DNA of 64,000 nucleotides from Nitrosococcus watsonii C-113 (lineage in GTDB: Bacteria > Pseudomonadota > Gammaproteobacteria > Nitrosococcales > Nitrosococcaceae), in assembly GCF_000143085.1 (NCBI RefSeq), contig NC_014315.1, forward strand, positions 670,307 through 734,306, in the 5' to 3' direction. How positions within the stretch are numbered: the first letter of the stretch is position 1; each line of letters opens with the position of its first letter. This document shows, piece by piece, positions 1 to 9,018 of this stretch. A program made the position numbers and the translations under genes. The notes under the pieces were generated by a model. It saw only the letters and a program-made list of their open reading frames with translations, ran no database searches and was not told where the DNA came from.

Positions 1-1
1 T

Positions 2-952
2 GTGCGGGGTACTACCGAGGCCATCAATTTAGTTGCCCAAAGTTTCGGCCGGAGCAGGCTGCAGGCAGGTGATGAAATTCTTCTCTCCCATATGGAGCAT
101 CACTCTAACATTGTGCCGTGGCAGCTCCTATGCGAGCAGACGGGGGCAGTACTTAAAGTCGTTCCTATTGATGATAGCGGGGAGCTGCTTTTAGATGAGT
201 ACGAGAGATATTTGTCACCCCGCACTCGGTTGGTAGCCATGGTACATGCCTCTAATGTTTTGGGAACTATCAACCCAGCACAAAAAATCATTGAGTTAGC
301 CCATGCTCGAGGGATTCCTGTGTTACTAGACGGAGCCCAGACCGTTCCCCATATGCCCGTGGATGTCCAGGAGCTGGGCTGTGATTTTTATGTTTTTTCA
401 GCCCATAAAATGGTAGGACCCACAGGTATCGGTGCGCTCTATGGCAGGCGCGAATGGCTAGAAGCCATGCCTCCTTATCAGGGCGGCGGAGACATGATCC
501 TCTCGGTGAGCTTTGATAAAACGCTTTATAGCGATCTCCCCTATAAGTTCGAGGCGGGAACCCCCCATATCGCTGGAGCCATTGGTTTGGGTGCGGCGGT
601 AGACTACCTAGAGGCTTTAGGAATGGGAAACGTTGCGGCCTATGAGCAGGAATTGCTTAACTATGGGATAGAGATCCTAGCCCAGATTCCCGGATTGCGC
701 TTTATTGGCACGGCCCAAGAAAAAGTAGGGGTATTATCTTTTGTCTTGGAGGGGGTGCATCCCCATGATATCGGCACCATTCTTGATCATGAAGGTATTG
801 CCATTCGCACAGGGCATCATTGTGCCCAACCGGTTATGGAACGTTTTAATATTCCCGCAACGGCAAGAGCCTCCTTGGCATTCTACAATACTAAGGCTGA
901 AATAGATGTTTTGGCGGCTGGCATTAAGCGGGTAGGAGAGTTATTGGGATAA
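2..952 (+). CDS. sufS: Cysteine desulfurase SufS, 5' end missing
   Basis: PLP-dependent cysteine desulfurase that takes sulfur from cysteine and passes it as a persulfide to the SUF Fe-S assembly machinery in the cytoplasm. The reading frame is open at the window edge and opens inside the conserved [10 protein letters not shown] segment, so the first GTG is an internal valine and roughly the first 90 residues lie outside. The PLP lysine is in [11 protein letters not shown] (about 394-426) and the catalytic cysteine is in the RTGHHCAQP motif (about 799-834). The stop overlaps the sufU start by one base (TAATG), so the two are probably translationally coupled. The following sufU and sufT genes confirm the SUF context; sufBCD probably lie just upstream, outside the window. 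Confidence 0.95.
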   Translation: MRGTTEAINLVAQSFGRSRLQAGDEILLSHMEHHSNIVPWQLLCEQTGAVLKVVPIDDSGELLLDEYERYLSPRTRLVAMVHASNVLGTINPAQKIIELAHARGIPVLLDGAQTVPHMPVDVQELGCDFYVFSAHKMVGPTGIGALYGRREWLEAMPPYQGGGDMILSVSFDKTLYSDLPYKFEAGTPHIAGAIGLGAAVDYLEALGMGNVAAYEQELLNYGIEILAQIPGLRFIGTAQEKVGVLSFVLEGVHPHDIGTILDHEGIAIRTGHHCAQPVMERFNIPATARASLAFYNTKAEIDVLAAGIKRVGELLG

Positions 953-1404
953 TGAGCGAACTACTAGATTTATATCAAGAGGTCATCCTGGATCATAGAA
1001 AGAGGCCGCGGAATTTTCGCTCCATGGAAAATGCGGATTTTCAGGCTGATGGCCATAATCCCTTATGCGGAGATCGGGTAACTGTCTTTCTGAAAGTGCA
1101 TAATGGAATTATTGAGGATGTGAGTTTTCAGGGTGAGGGCTGCGCCATTTCTATAGCTTCGGCATCGCTCATGACTGAATCTCTTAAAGGCAAGAGTTCC
1201 CAGGAAGCCGAAGGCTTGTTTGGTAAATTTCACGACTTGGTGACGGATGAGTCAACTCATGGAGAAGAAGGACTCTCCTTGGGAAAACTAGGGGTACTCG
1301 CTGGTGTTAAAGCGTTTCCCATGCGCGTGAAGTGTGCAACGCTTGCATGGCATACTTTGCATGCCGCCCTGGCACATGAAAATAAGATGGCGACGACGGA
1401 GTAG
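952..1404 (+). CDS. sufU: SufU/NifU-like Fe-S assembly protein
   Basis: Small cytoplasmic IscU/NifU-fold protein that acts with SufS as sulfur acceptor or zinc-dependent sulfurtransferase. It is 150 residues, the usual SufU length. The three conserved cysteines are visible: C39 in NPLCGD with D41, C64 in GEGCAIS, and C128 in RVKCATL. The 18-20 residue insertion between the second and third cysteine that separates SufU from IscU appears present (about 88-110). It starts on the last base of the sufS stop and is followed 23 bp later by sufT. Whether it scaffolds clusters or only relays sulfur cannot be told from sequence. Confidence 0.92.
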   Translation: MSELLDLYQEVILDHRKRPRNFRSMENADFQADGHNPLCGDRVTVFLKVHNGIIEDVSFQGEGCAISIASASLMTESLKGKSSQEAEGLFGKFHDLVTDESTHGEEGLSLGKLGVLAGVKAFPMRVKCATLAWHTLHAALAHENKMATTE

Positions 1405-1427
1405 TCCTCTTCAAGGGAGTAATCGAT

Positions 1428-1973
1428 ATGTATAATCGTGAGCCTATTGTCCTGAACCGTGATTGCGAGGCCGTACTGGTACCGATGGCTGATAAGGTCA
1501 TTATCCCTAAAGATACGGAGGTGGTGATTGCCCAGGATTTGGGAGGAAGCTATACCGTTTATGTGAGTGGAAATTTGGCCCGGATAGAAGGTAAAGATGC
1601 TGATGCCTTGGGCTTGGAACCGGTTGCGCCTCCCGAATTACCAGAGAATGCCTCTGAGGAAGATCTTGAAAAGCTAGCCTGGGAGCAGATGAAAACTTGT
1701 TTTGATCCTGAGATTCCCATTAATATCGTAGATCTAGGCTTGGTTTATGAGTGCTCTATTTCTTCCTTGCCCGAGGGGCAAAAGGAAGTAGATATCAAGA
1801 TGACTTTAACTGCTCCCGGCTGTGGAATGGGTGAGGTTCTAGTACAGGATGTAAAGGAAAAAGTCGAGGCTATTCCCGCTGTTAAGGTGGCTAATGTGGA
1901 ATTGGTTTTCGATCCGCCGTGGAATTACGGCATGATGTCTGAGGCTGCTAAGATCCAGACCGGTATGTATTAG
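1428..1973 (+). CDS. sufT: SufT, MIP18/DUF59-family Fe-S maturation factor
   Basis: Auxiliary factor of Fe-S cluster maturation. It is 181 residues, with an N-terminal part specific to SufT (1-85) and a C-terminal DUF59/PaaD-like domain (about 88-165). That domain carries the conserved DPEIP and NIVDLGLVY segments, the APGCGMG cysteine motif and the closing DPPW. It is preceded by AAGGGAG at a good distance from the ATG. It is the last gene of the suf operon here, and its stop codon directly abuts the stop codon of the convergent rfaH, with no intergenic base. The role is inferred from the family and the operon. Confidence 0.9.
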   Translation: MYNREPIVLNRDCEAVLVPMADKVIIPKDTEVVIAQDLGGSYTVYVSGNLARIEGKDADALGLEPVAPPELPENASEEDLEKLAWEQMKTCFDPEIPINIVDLGLVYECSISSLPEGQKEVDIKMTLTAPGCGMGEVLVQDVKEKVEAIPAVKVANVELVFDPPWNYGMMSEAAKIQTGMY

Positions 1974-2498
1974 TCAGGGTTCCAAGCGTTTCAGCCAATT
2001 TTCGTTTACTTCGGTTTTAATTTGCTTACCCATAATTTCCAGCAGAATATGAGCTCGTTCTTTTCCGTTGGAAGTAAGCCAGATGCCTTCATGTCCTGCG
2101 AGTAACCCTTCTTCAACTAAGACTTGTTGTCCTTTCTGAAACCCGGGTCTTGCTAAATTCTGAATGCCATCGGGGGCATCATGGGCTTGCAATTCGCTGA
2201 TTAGCGTATCTGGCACTTGGGCTGGTTGGGCGCCAAATCGGACTAGAGAGATGACTCCAATCGTAGAACGTATTGAGCCCCAATCGTCCTTTTCAGCATC
2301 TAGGTGAACGAATAAGTAACGGGGAAAAAGGGGCTCAACCGTTGCTATACGCCGGTATGCACGGCGCCGCATCTGTCGTACAAGGGGAAGATAGGTTTCA
2401 AAGCTTTGGCGCTCGAGATTTTCCTGAGCCAAACGTTCTTGCCGCGGCTTACAATAAATGAGATACCAAAATTTTTTAGAAGAAGGTGAAGATTCCAT
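1974..2498 (-). CDS. rfaH: RfaH, NusG-family transcription antiterminator
   Basis: NusG paralogue that joins RNA polymerase paused at an ops element and lets it read through long envelope and polysaccharide operons. The protein is 174 residues: an NGN domain (about 10-105) with WYLIYCKPRQE at the start and the LFPRYLF signature at 57-63, then a KOW-type C-terminal domain (about 120-174). Lack of a nusG context (secE, rplK) and the location next to polysaccharide genes favour RfaH over NusG. It converges on sufT with zero spacing and has no obvious terminator of its own. Its likely targets are the neighbouring polysaccharide genes, but I found no perfect ops element in front of them. Confidence 0.88.
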   Translation of the reverse strand: MESSPSSKKFWYLIYCKPRQERLAQENLERQSFETYLPLVRQMRRRAYRRIATVEPLFPRYLFVHLDAEKDDWGSIRSTIGVISLVRFGAQPAQVPDTLISELQAHDAPDGIQNLARPGFQKGQQVLVEEGLLAGHEGIWLTSNGKERAHILLEIMGKQIKTEVNENWLKRLEP

Positions 2499-2656
2499 TT
2501 CTGAATTATTCGCTTAATTAGTGCGGCCTATAATCTATGGATATCGTCCCCGAGAGTGATTTTAAAAGGGCTCTTTAGTGTCGGTGCATTACCTATGGAG
2601 TCCGTGTGCTGCGTTTTTCAAACCTGTTTTTTTAAAAGCGCTTACCTGAAGGTGTA

Positions 2657-4126
2657 TTACCCGACTCGGCCATAATGGTCTTCGAAACGCACAATATCGT
2701 CTTCTCCTAAATAACTCCCTGACTGGACTTCGATAATTTCTAAAGGCAGCTTGCCAGGGTTTTCCAGACGATGTTTGACGCCTAGCGGGATATAGGTCGA
2801 TTGGTTTTCAGAAAGCAGGGTAATCTCATCATCCCGAATAATTCGTGCCGTTCCCTTGACGACGATCCAATGTTCGGCCCGATGGTGATGCATTTGTAAA
2901 GAAAGGGAAGCGCCAGGATTTACCGTGATCCGCTTAACCTGGAACCGGGTACCGTAATCGATACTTTCATAGCAGCCCCACGGACGATACACTTTTCGGT
3001 GCTTAATGTGTTCCTCTCGCCCTGCCTTTTTAAGCTGAGATACTACATTTTTGACGCACTGGGCATGTTCCTTATGAACGATGAGCACCGCATCCGAGGT
3101 CTCGATAACCATGAGATCTTTAAGGCCAATACCGGCAACCATACGATGTTCCGCCAGAAGCAAGGTATTTTGAGTATTTTCGAGATAAACGTCACCCCGG
3201 ACCATATTACCGTCTTGGTCTCGCGGGCTAGCTTCTAGCAGACTAGGCCATGCTCCTACATCAGACCAGCCGGCATCCAAGGAAACCACAACAGAAGGGT
3301 GATTTTCCTTCTCTGTGGTAAGTTTCTCCATCACCGCATAATCAATGGAATTGCTGGGGCAAGCGTCAAAAGCAGCATGTTTAATTCGGAAAAAGTCGCC
3401 ATCTTGGCTTCCCTCTGCTATAGCCTGATGACAAGCTTGTTCGATCTCGGAGGCATGGGTTGCAATTTTTTCTATCCAGATGGAGGCCCGTAGCATGAAC
3501 ATGCCGCTATTCCACAAATGGTTAGCCGATTGGAAGTAGCTCTGTGCGGTTTCCTGATCCGGTTTCTCCACAAAAGCCTTTATCCTAAAGGCTTTTGGTA
3601 TAGATGCTGAGTCAATCGCCATGATTGGCAGTGGTTGACCCATTTCAATATAACCATACCCTGTCTCAGCACGAGTGGGAACAATGCCAAAGGTTACTAC
3701 ATGATCATTTTGGGCTAACTGATATCCTGCTTGAACGGCGGCTTGAAATGCTGGAATGTCAGCGATAATGTGATCTGCTGGCATTACCAATAAAACACAA
3801 TCCTCATCCGCTTCCAAAGCGGAAAACGCAGCCAAGGTAAGGGCGGGCGCAGTATTGCGGCCAAAGGGTTCTAGGATAAGCTGGCGGGGAATCACCCCGA
3901 TTTGCCGCATTTGTTCAGCAACCAAGAAACGATGTTCTTCATTACACACGACCAGCGGAGAGAGCAATGGAAACTTGAAGGAACTATCGTTAAGCCGAGT
4001 GACAGTGTTTTGGAGCATAGTACGGCTTCCCACTAAGGGCAAGAGCTGTTTAGGAAAGTGCTCCCTGGAGAGCGGCCAAAGACGTGTTCCAGAACCGCCC
4101 GAAAGTACCACGGGTTGCAGACGCAT
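2657..4126 (-). CDS. manC: Mannose-1-phosphate guanylyltransferase / mannose-6-phosphate isomerase
   Basis: Bifunctional enzyme of GDP-mannose synthesis, supplying activated mannose (and GDP-fucose or rhamnose derivatives) for surface polysaccharides. The nucleotidyltransferase domain (about 1-285) has the GGSGTRLWPLSR motif at 10-21, PADHI at 116-120 and the FVEKP motif at 185-189. The C-terminal cupin-type isomerase domain (about 340-485) has the metal-binding QMHHHRAEHW segment. I place the start at the ATG at 4126, which has AAGGA seven bases upstream; an upstream TTG would add eight residues without a ribosome site. It is divergent from cysC and the polysaccharide cluster, which it probably serves. 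Confidence 0.93.
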   Translation of the reverse strand: MRLQPVVLSGGSGTRLWPLSREHFPKQLLPLVGSRTMLQNTVTRLNDSSFKFPLLSPLVVCNEEHRFLVAEQMRQIGVIPRQLILEPFGRNTAPALTLAAFSALEADEDCVLLVMPADHIIADIPAFQAAVQAGYQLAQNDHVVTFGIVPTRAETGYGYIEMGQPLPIMAIDSASIPKAFRIKAFVEKPDQETAQSYFQSANHLWNSGMFMLRASIWIEKIATHASEIEQACHQAIAEGSQDGDFFRIKHAAFDACPSNSIDYAVMEKLTTEKENHPSVVVSLDAGWSDVGAWPSLLEASPRDQDGNMVRGDVYLENTQNTLLLAEHRMVAGIGLKDLMVIETSDAVLIVHKEHAQCVKNVVSQLKKAGREEHIKHRKVYRPWGCYESIDYGTRFQVKRITVNPGASLSLQMHHHRAEHWIVVKGTARIIRDDEITLLSENQSTYIPLGVKHRLENPGKLPLEIIEVQSGSYLGEDDIVRFEDHYGRVG

Positions 4127-4305
4127 AATATTATCCTTAAATTGCATCAATCAAGTTACCGTCATATTATCGCATCATGGCTTATAAATTTGGATTTTAA
4201 TGTCTATTATGGGGCAAACCTTCTTGATTTACCGGCAGATATTATCGTATCTCCTTCTGACTTGAAAGTTTAATGCTTCCAGCTTTAAAAGTATTAATAA
4301 ATGGG

Positions 4306-4334
4306 TTGACAATACCAAGGTTGGTTAATACTGT
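4306..4334 (+). promoter_or_regulatory. Sigma-70-type promoter upstream of cysC
   Basis: TTGACA at 4306-4311, a 17-base spacer, then TACTGT at 4329-4334, about 63 bases before the cysC ATG. The -35 is a perfect consensus, the spacing is ideal, and the -10 keeps the first T, the A and the final T. It lies in the divergent manC-cysC region and points at cysC. No operator-like palindrome is obvious around it. Confidence 0.6.
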
Positions 4335-4396
4335 TCCTGCCATCTACCTTCATAGGGAAGGGATATTCGATCATAAATTTTACGGAAGAGAAAATC

Positions 4397-5020
4397 ATGC
4401 CTTCGAGTAATACAGTATGGCATAAGCCTATTGTTAGGCGCACAGATCGAGAACGGCTAAATGCTCACAAGAGTGCGATTTTATGGTTTACCGGCCTCTC
4501 TGGTGCGGGTAAATCTACGCTAGCGCATGCGGTTGAGGCACGGCTTTTCCAAATGGGGTGCCAGACTTTTGTCTTCGATGGTGATAACGTGCGTCATGGG
4601 CTATGTACCGACTTGGGTTTTTCTGAAGAGGATCGGGCCGAGAATATCCGCCGTATCGGAGCAATGTGCAAGCTTTTTGTGGATGCAGGGGTTATTGCTC
4701 TGACAGCATTTATTTCTCCATTCCGGCGAGATCGCCAGGGGGTACGGGACTTAGTAGCCGAAGGCGATTTTTTGGAAGTTTACTGTCGGGCTCCTCTTGC
4801 CATCTGCGAGCAGCGGGATGTGAAGGGTCTTTATCGGCGAGCCCGTGCCGGAGAAATTTCTGAATTTACCGGAATTTCCTCCCCCTATGAAGAGCCGGAA
4901 AGGCCAGAGCTAGTGGTTGATACAGGTTCCCAAGCCGTGGAAGAAAATGTAGAGATGGTTATCCATTTGCTAAAATGCCGAGGTATCATCCCTGAGGGAG
5001 CGATTAGGCCTATAGTTTAA
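4397..5020 (+). CDS. cysC: Adenylylsulfate (APS) kinase
   Basis: Phosphorylates APS to PAPS, the sulfate donor for sulfotransferases and for PAPS reductase. The protein is 207 residues, the usual length. The P-loop GLSGAGKST is at 33-41, DGDNVRHGL at 61-69, and AFISPFR follows in the middle of the protein. No cysD, cysN, cysH or sulfotransferase accompanies it. Its neighbours are manC and the polysaccharide cluster, so a role in making PAPS for sulfated sugars is possible, but a general assimilatory role is equally compatible. A good promoter lies 63 bases upstream and 289 bases separate it from the next gene. Confidence 0.93.
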   Translation: MPSSNTVWHKPIVRRTDRERLNAHKSAILWFTGLSGAGKSTLAHAVEARLFQMGCQTFVFDGDNVRHGLCTDLGFSEEDRAENIRRIGAMCKLFVDAGVIALTAFISPFRRDRQGVRDLVAEGDFLEVYCRAPLAICEQRDVKGLYRRARAGEISEFTGISSPYEEPERPELVVDTGSQAVEENVEMVIHLLKCRGIIPEGAIRPIV

Positions 5021-5309
5021 CCGTGCATAGAGCCTAGCCCAAGCATCATAGAACCGTTGCAGAGGTGTGAGGGGCTCCCGCCATGAACTTTCTTTATTTA
5101 TTGATTTTTATCGCCCGGTGCCCATCGCCTATGGCTTTTCCAAGGGGTTAAGACTTTATCTGAAAGAGATTCTAATGAAGCTTTAGGGGTTGTCATTAGT
5201 GTCATGATTTATTAGCCTCTCAAGTGTAAGCAGAATAGCTTGAAGCGGCTTATTTTAGCGTATCTTATCTAGGCCAGAGCCACTTGAAGTTAGGGGGTGA
5301 GTTTCTCCT

Positions 5310-6743
5310 ATGCTGCTACGACATAGCGCCTTATACACCCTTGCCCGTGGCTTGCCTGGGCTGATTAATTTTGCTGCGCTAGCAGTGTACACACGCTTGC
5401 TTGCTCCTGATGAATATGGTCGTTATGCCCTTGTCATTGCCGCAGTAGGTCTTGCCAATGCAGTCCTGTTTCAATGGTTAAACTTAGGGCTTTTGCGATA
5501 TTTAGCGAGATATCGAGATTGTAAACCGCAATTTCTCTCCACTTTAGCGGCCGGTTATTTAGTGGTTGTATTGCTCAGCGCAATAGTAGGATTAGTTTTG
5601 TGGGGTATTTGGCCAGAGCCCAAGATGCGATCGCTGATTGGTTTAGGGATCCTTTTTTTGTGGGCCCAGGCTCTTTTTGACGCTAATCTACAGATGACTG
5701 CCTCCCAGTTGACTCCCCAGCGTTATGGATTGCTGGCTATCACTAAAGCGCTGACTTCGCTTACCTTAGGCGGCATGCTTGCTTGGTGGGGATTGGGTGC
5801 GGCCGGTGTTCTCTGGGGACTTACCGGGGGACTTATCTTTGCCGTCGTGCTCTGGGCGCGACAGGAGTGGCGCCATCTTAGCCCTTATTATGTTGATAAA
5901 AAATTAATGAGGCAGCTGCTTTCTTATGGCCTCCCCCTCACTGCCACTTTGGCCCTGACTTTTGTCGTGAGCAGCTCAGACCGTTTGCTATTGGGATGGT
6001 TGCAGGGATCTCATTCGGCAGGGCTATATGCAGTGGGGTATGACCTGCCTCATCAGATCCTGGGAGTATTGATGATGGTCGTTCATTTGGCCGCTTATCC
6101 CCTTGCCGTTCATGCACTAGAACAGGAAGGCTGGGGGACTGCGCAAGTACAGCTGAAAAAAAATGCTATTGGCCTTTTGTGTATCGCTTTACCTGCTACC
6201 GTTGGCTTGATCCTTCTGGCGCCTAATATTGCTCAGGTGGTGCTTGGCATTGAATTCAGGAAAGCTGCGGTAGCGCTTAGCTTCTGGATTACGATGGCCT
6301 CATTTCTGGCCGGTATCAAGGCTTATTATTTCGATTTAGCTTTCCAGCTTGGTCAACGTACCTTGGTGCAGGTTTGGATTGCATTGGTAGCGGCTACCAT
6401 CAACTTAATCTTAAATTTTTGGCTGATTCCTAAGCTTGGCATCATGGGAGCTGCTTATGGCACGGTTTGCGCCTATTTGTCGGCATTAGTGCTGAGTATG
6501 ATCTTGGGAAAACGCTATTTTAAATTGCCTATTCCAGGATACGAGAGCCTGAAAATTTTTGCTGCCACGCTTGTCATGGGGCTCGCCCTTTGGCCGTTAC
6601 TCTCTCTCAAAGGATTTATGGGGCTTGGCGTTCAGGTTTTTGTCGGTATGGTTAGTTATGGGCTTTTTGTGTTGGTATTTAATATTGCCGGTGGCCGCAC
6701 GTTGCTGTTCAATCGCTTCTTTCTTGAGCGGCGCATTATATGA
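5310..6743 (+). CDS. Wzx-type polysaccharide flippase (MATE/MOP superfamily)
   Basis: Integral inner-membrane protein of 477 residues with about 12-14 hydrophobic segments along its whole length. It begins with the typical N-terminal LPGLINFAALAVYTRLLAP stretch (about 15-33) followed by DEYGRYAL, the pattern of Wzx/RfbX flippases that move undecaprenyl-linked repeat units across the membrane. It starts with ATG after a purine-rich AGGGGGTGAG segment. Its end overlaps the next glycosyltransferase by four bases (ATGA), so it heads a tightly coupled cluster. No Wzy polymerase or Wzz chain-length regulator is seen nearby, so the full export route is not defined by this window. The substrate cannot be read from sequence. 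Confidence 0.85.
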   Translation: MLLRHSALYTLARGLPGLINFAALAVYTRLLAPDEYGRYALVIAAVGLANAVLFQWLNLGLLRYLARYRDCKPQFLSTLAAGYLVVVLLSAIVGLVLWGIWPEPKMRSLIGLGILFLWAQALFDANLQMTASQLTPQRYGLLAITKALTSLTLGGMLAWWGLGAAGVLWGLTGGLIFAVVLWARQEWRHLSPYYVDKKLMRQLLSYGLPLTATLALTFVVSSSDRLLLGWLQGSHSAGLYAVGYDLPHQILGVLMMVVHLAAYPLAVHALEQEGWGTAQVQLKKNAIGLLCIALPATVGLILLAPNIAQVVLGIEFRKAAVALSFWITMASFLAGIKAYYFDLAFQLGQRTLVQVWIALVAATINLILNFWLIPKLGIMGAAYGTVCAYLSALVLSMILGKRYFKLPIPGYESLKIFAATLVMGLALWPLLSLKGFMGLGVQVFVGMVSYGLFVLVFNIAGGRTLLFNRFFLERRII

Positions 6744-7846
6744 AAAAAAACAAGCGCCTCGCTTTATTTCTGCCTTCCCTCCATGGCGGTGGCGCGGAGC
6801 GGATAATGTTGACTTTGGCAGGAGGATTTACCGAGCGTGGTTTGCGTGTGGATTTAATCCTGGCCAACGCAGAGGGGCCTTATCTTAGCCAGGTTCCTGA
6901 AGCAGTTCGCGTAGTAAACTTGGAGGCCTCACGCGTGATAAAAAGCTTGTCGGGTTTGATGCGCTATTTACGGCGGGAGCGGCCCCATGCCTTGCTGTCA
7001 GCTTTAGACCACGCCAATCTTATCGCTTTATTGGCCAAGTGGCTGGCATCCTCCAAGGCCAGTTGCGTAGTCAGTGTGCATAGTACGCTTTCCATCGAAC
7101 AACGCCATGCCAGAGCCTGGCGCGCCCGCCTTATTCCTTGGCTCATCAGTCGTTGCTATCCAAGGACTAATAAGGTTGTAGCTGTCTCCCGGGGGGTAGC
7201 TGAAGACTTGCTCCACATGACAGGTTTGGCCCCGGAGAAAGTTCAAGTTATTCATAATCCCGTGGTGACTCCTGATTTGTTAGTCCAGGCTCAAGCTCCT
7301 ATCCCACATGTCTGGTTGGGAGCTGAGCAGCCGCCGGTGATACTCGGGGTAGGGCGGTTGACCGGGGCGAAGGACTTTCCGACCCTGATCCGGGCTTTTG
7401 CTCAGGTTCGGGAGCAGCGTCTGGCGCGGCTGATTATCCTGGGGGAAGGGGAAGAACGTCCAAAATTAGAGGCCCTGATCAGGACGTTGAATCTCCAGGA
7501 TGAGGTGGCCTTACCTGGTTTTGTCCAAAACCCTTACGCTTACATGAGCCGGGCGGCGGTGTTTGTGTTGTCCTCGGCCTGGGAAGGCTTTGGAAACGTG
7601 TTGGTTGAAGCCATGGCAGTGGGCACACCGGTGATTGCCACCAATTGCCCCAGTGGACCCAATGAGATTCTTTGTGGTGAAACCTATGGACCCCTGGCTC
7701 AAGTGGGAGATGATGCTTCCATGGCAGAGGCAATTGCGCATATTTTAGCGGGGCGAAGGCTTCCAGCCTCGGTATTAAAGGCGCGGGCCGCCGATTTCGG
7801 CCTAGAGCGGGCCTTAATTGCCTATCTTGAAGCTCTCAATCTTTAA
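6740..7846 (+). CDS. GT4-family glycosyltransferase
   Basis: Cytoplasmic or membrane-associated GT-B fold glycosyltransferase of 368 residues, probably adding a sugar to a lipid-linked oligosaccharide. The N-terminal acceptor domain starts with LPSLHGGGAERI (GGGAER at 16-21). The C-terminal GT4 domain has VGRLTGAKDFPTLI and the donor-binding EGFGNVLVEAMA segment near residue 281, followed by GTPVIAT. It overlaps the flippase by four bases and is separated from the next transferase by a short gap. The sugar and linkage are not predictable. Confidence 0.88.
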   Translation: MKKNKRLALFLPSLHGGGAERIMLTLAGGFTERGLRVDLILANAEGPYLSQVPEAVRVVNLEASRVIKSLSGLMRYLRRERPHALLSALDHANLIALLAKWLASSKASCVVSVHSTLSIEQRHARAWRARLIPWLISRCYPRTNKVVAVSRGVAEDLLHMTGLAPEKVQVIHNPVVTPDLLVQAQAPIPHVWLGAEQPPVILGVGRLTGAKDFPTLIRAFAQVREQRLARLIILGEGEERPKLEALIRTLNLQDEVALPGFVQNPYAYMSRAAVFVLSSAWEGFGNVLVEAMAVGTPVIATNCPSGPNEILCGETYGPLAQVGDDASMAEAIAHILAGRRLPASVLKARAADFGLERALIAYLEALNL

Positions 7847-7878
7847 AAATGTTTCCCTTCTGGAATAAGTGGTATTAC

Positions 7879-9018
7879 ATGATAAACGTGGTTCATGTCA
7901 TCACTGGATTAAATGTGGGAGGGGCGGAGAGAGCCTTACTTAGATTGTTAGCTAATCGAACCGCATCGCACTTTAATCCTAGTGTGATTTCCCTCCTGGA
8001 TAAAGGAATTATAGGCCCCCAGATCCAATCCCTGGGGGTACCAGTATATCCCCTGGGGATGACGCGAGGTGTTCCAGGACCTAGGGCTTTAATCGATTTG
8101 CGCCGCCTTCTCAAAAAACTCGACCCTGATGTAATTCAAGGTTGGATGTACCATGGTAATCTAGCAGCGACTATAGCGGCTCCATTCCTGGGGCGGCGAG
8201 TTTCGGTGTTGTGGAATGTCCGGCAGTCCCTCTATGGGTTGGCAAAAGAACGATGGCTTACCCGGCAGGTAATTTGTGGGAGTGCATGGCTTTCCAGATC
8301 GCCGAAAATTATTCTTTACAATAGTAAAATCAGCGCTTTGCAGCATGAGGCGATGGGATTTAAGGTAGAGAAAACCCGGGTTATCCCCAATGGCTTTGAT
8401 TGTCATGAATATTATCCTGATAAGGGAGCGAGAGAGCAGGTAAGAAAAGAGTTCAACATTCCACCCAATACCGTCTTGGTTGGGCTGCTTGCCCGCTATC
8501 ATCCCATGAAGGATCACGCCAATTTTCTGCAGGCAGCCGCCAGGCTTATGAAGGAGGAGGCGGGAATAAATGTTGCTTTTTTGCTAGCCGGGCGGGGTAT
8601 CGACCCATCCAATGGGCTCTTGATCGGGCTTATTTGCCGGCTAGGTTTAAGCTCAAAGGTCATTTTACTGGGGGAACGACAGGATGTACCTAGCCTTATA
8701 ACGGCCTTGGATATTGCCACGGTGTCATCAGCGTGGGGAGAGGGTTTTCCTAACGTGTTAGGGGAGGCAATGGCCTGTGGCATACCCTGCGTCGCTACGG
8801 ATGTAGGAGATTCAGCCTATCTCATTGCGGATACAGGCAAAATTGTGTCACCTAGAGATCCTCAGGCCCTAGCCGCTGCCTGGCAAGTGTTAATCGGGGC
8901 AGGAGTCAAGGGTCGTAAACGATTAGGCGAGAAAGCGCGCAGGCGTATTGCCGAGCATTTTAATCTCCCGGAAATCGTGCGTCAGTATGAGCAATTGTAC
9001 CTGGAAGTGACCTCTTAA
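7879..9018 (+). CDS. GT4-family glycosyltransferase
   Basis: GT-B fold glycosyltransferase, 379 residues from the chosen start. I prefer the ATG at 7879, giving MINVVHVITGLNVGGAERAL with the GGAER motif at 14-18; an in-frame ATG at 7849 would add ten residues with no better ribosome site. The C-terminal donor-binding part has ARYHPMKDHANFL and the EGFPNVLGEAMACGIP segment typical of GT4. The stop shares one base with the ATG of the AsnB-like gene. It belongs to the same transcription unit as the flippase; the specific sugar is unknown. Confidence 0.86.
   Translation: MINVVHVITGLNVGGAERALLRLLANRTASHFNPSVISLLDKGIIGPQIQSLGVPVYPLGMTRGVPGPRALIDLRRLLKKLDPDVIQGWMYHGNLAATIAAPFLGRRVSVLWNVRQSLYGLAKERWLTRQVICGSAWLSRSPKIILYNSKISALQHEAMGFKVEKTRVIPNGFDCHEYYPDKGAREQVRKEFNIPPNTVLVGLLARYHPMKDHANFLQAAARLMKEEAGINVAFLLAGRGIDPSNGLLIGLICRLGLSSKVILLGERQDVPSLITALDIATVSSAWGEGFPNVLGEAMACGIPCVATDVGDSAYLIADTGKIVSPRDPQALAAAWQVLIGAGVKGRKRLGEKARRRIAEHFNLPEIVRQYEQLYLEVTS

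Noticed and set aside
585-605. GGCGGTAGACT inside sufS resembling an ops element
   Set aside because: It is inside a conserved coding region and encodes normal SufS residues; chance match is the simplest reading.
5021-5309. About 40-codon open frame without a start codon between cysC and the flippase
   Set aside because: No start or ribosome site and no known similarity; could be a degenerate remnant but cannot be supported.
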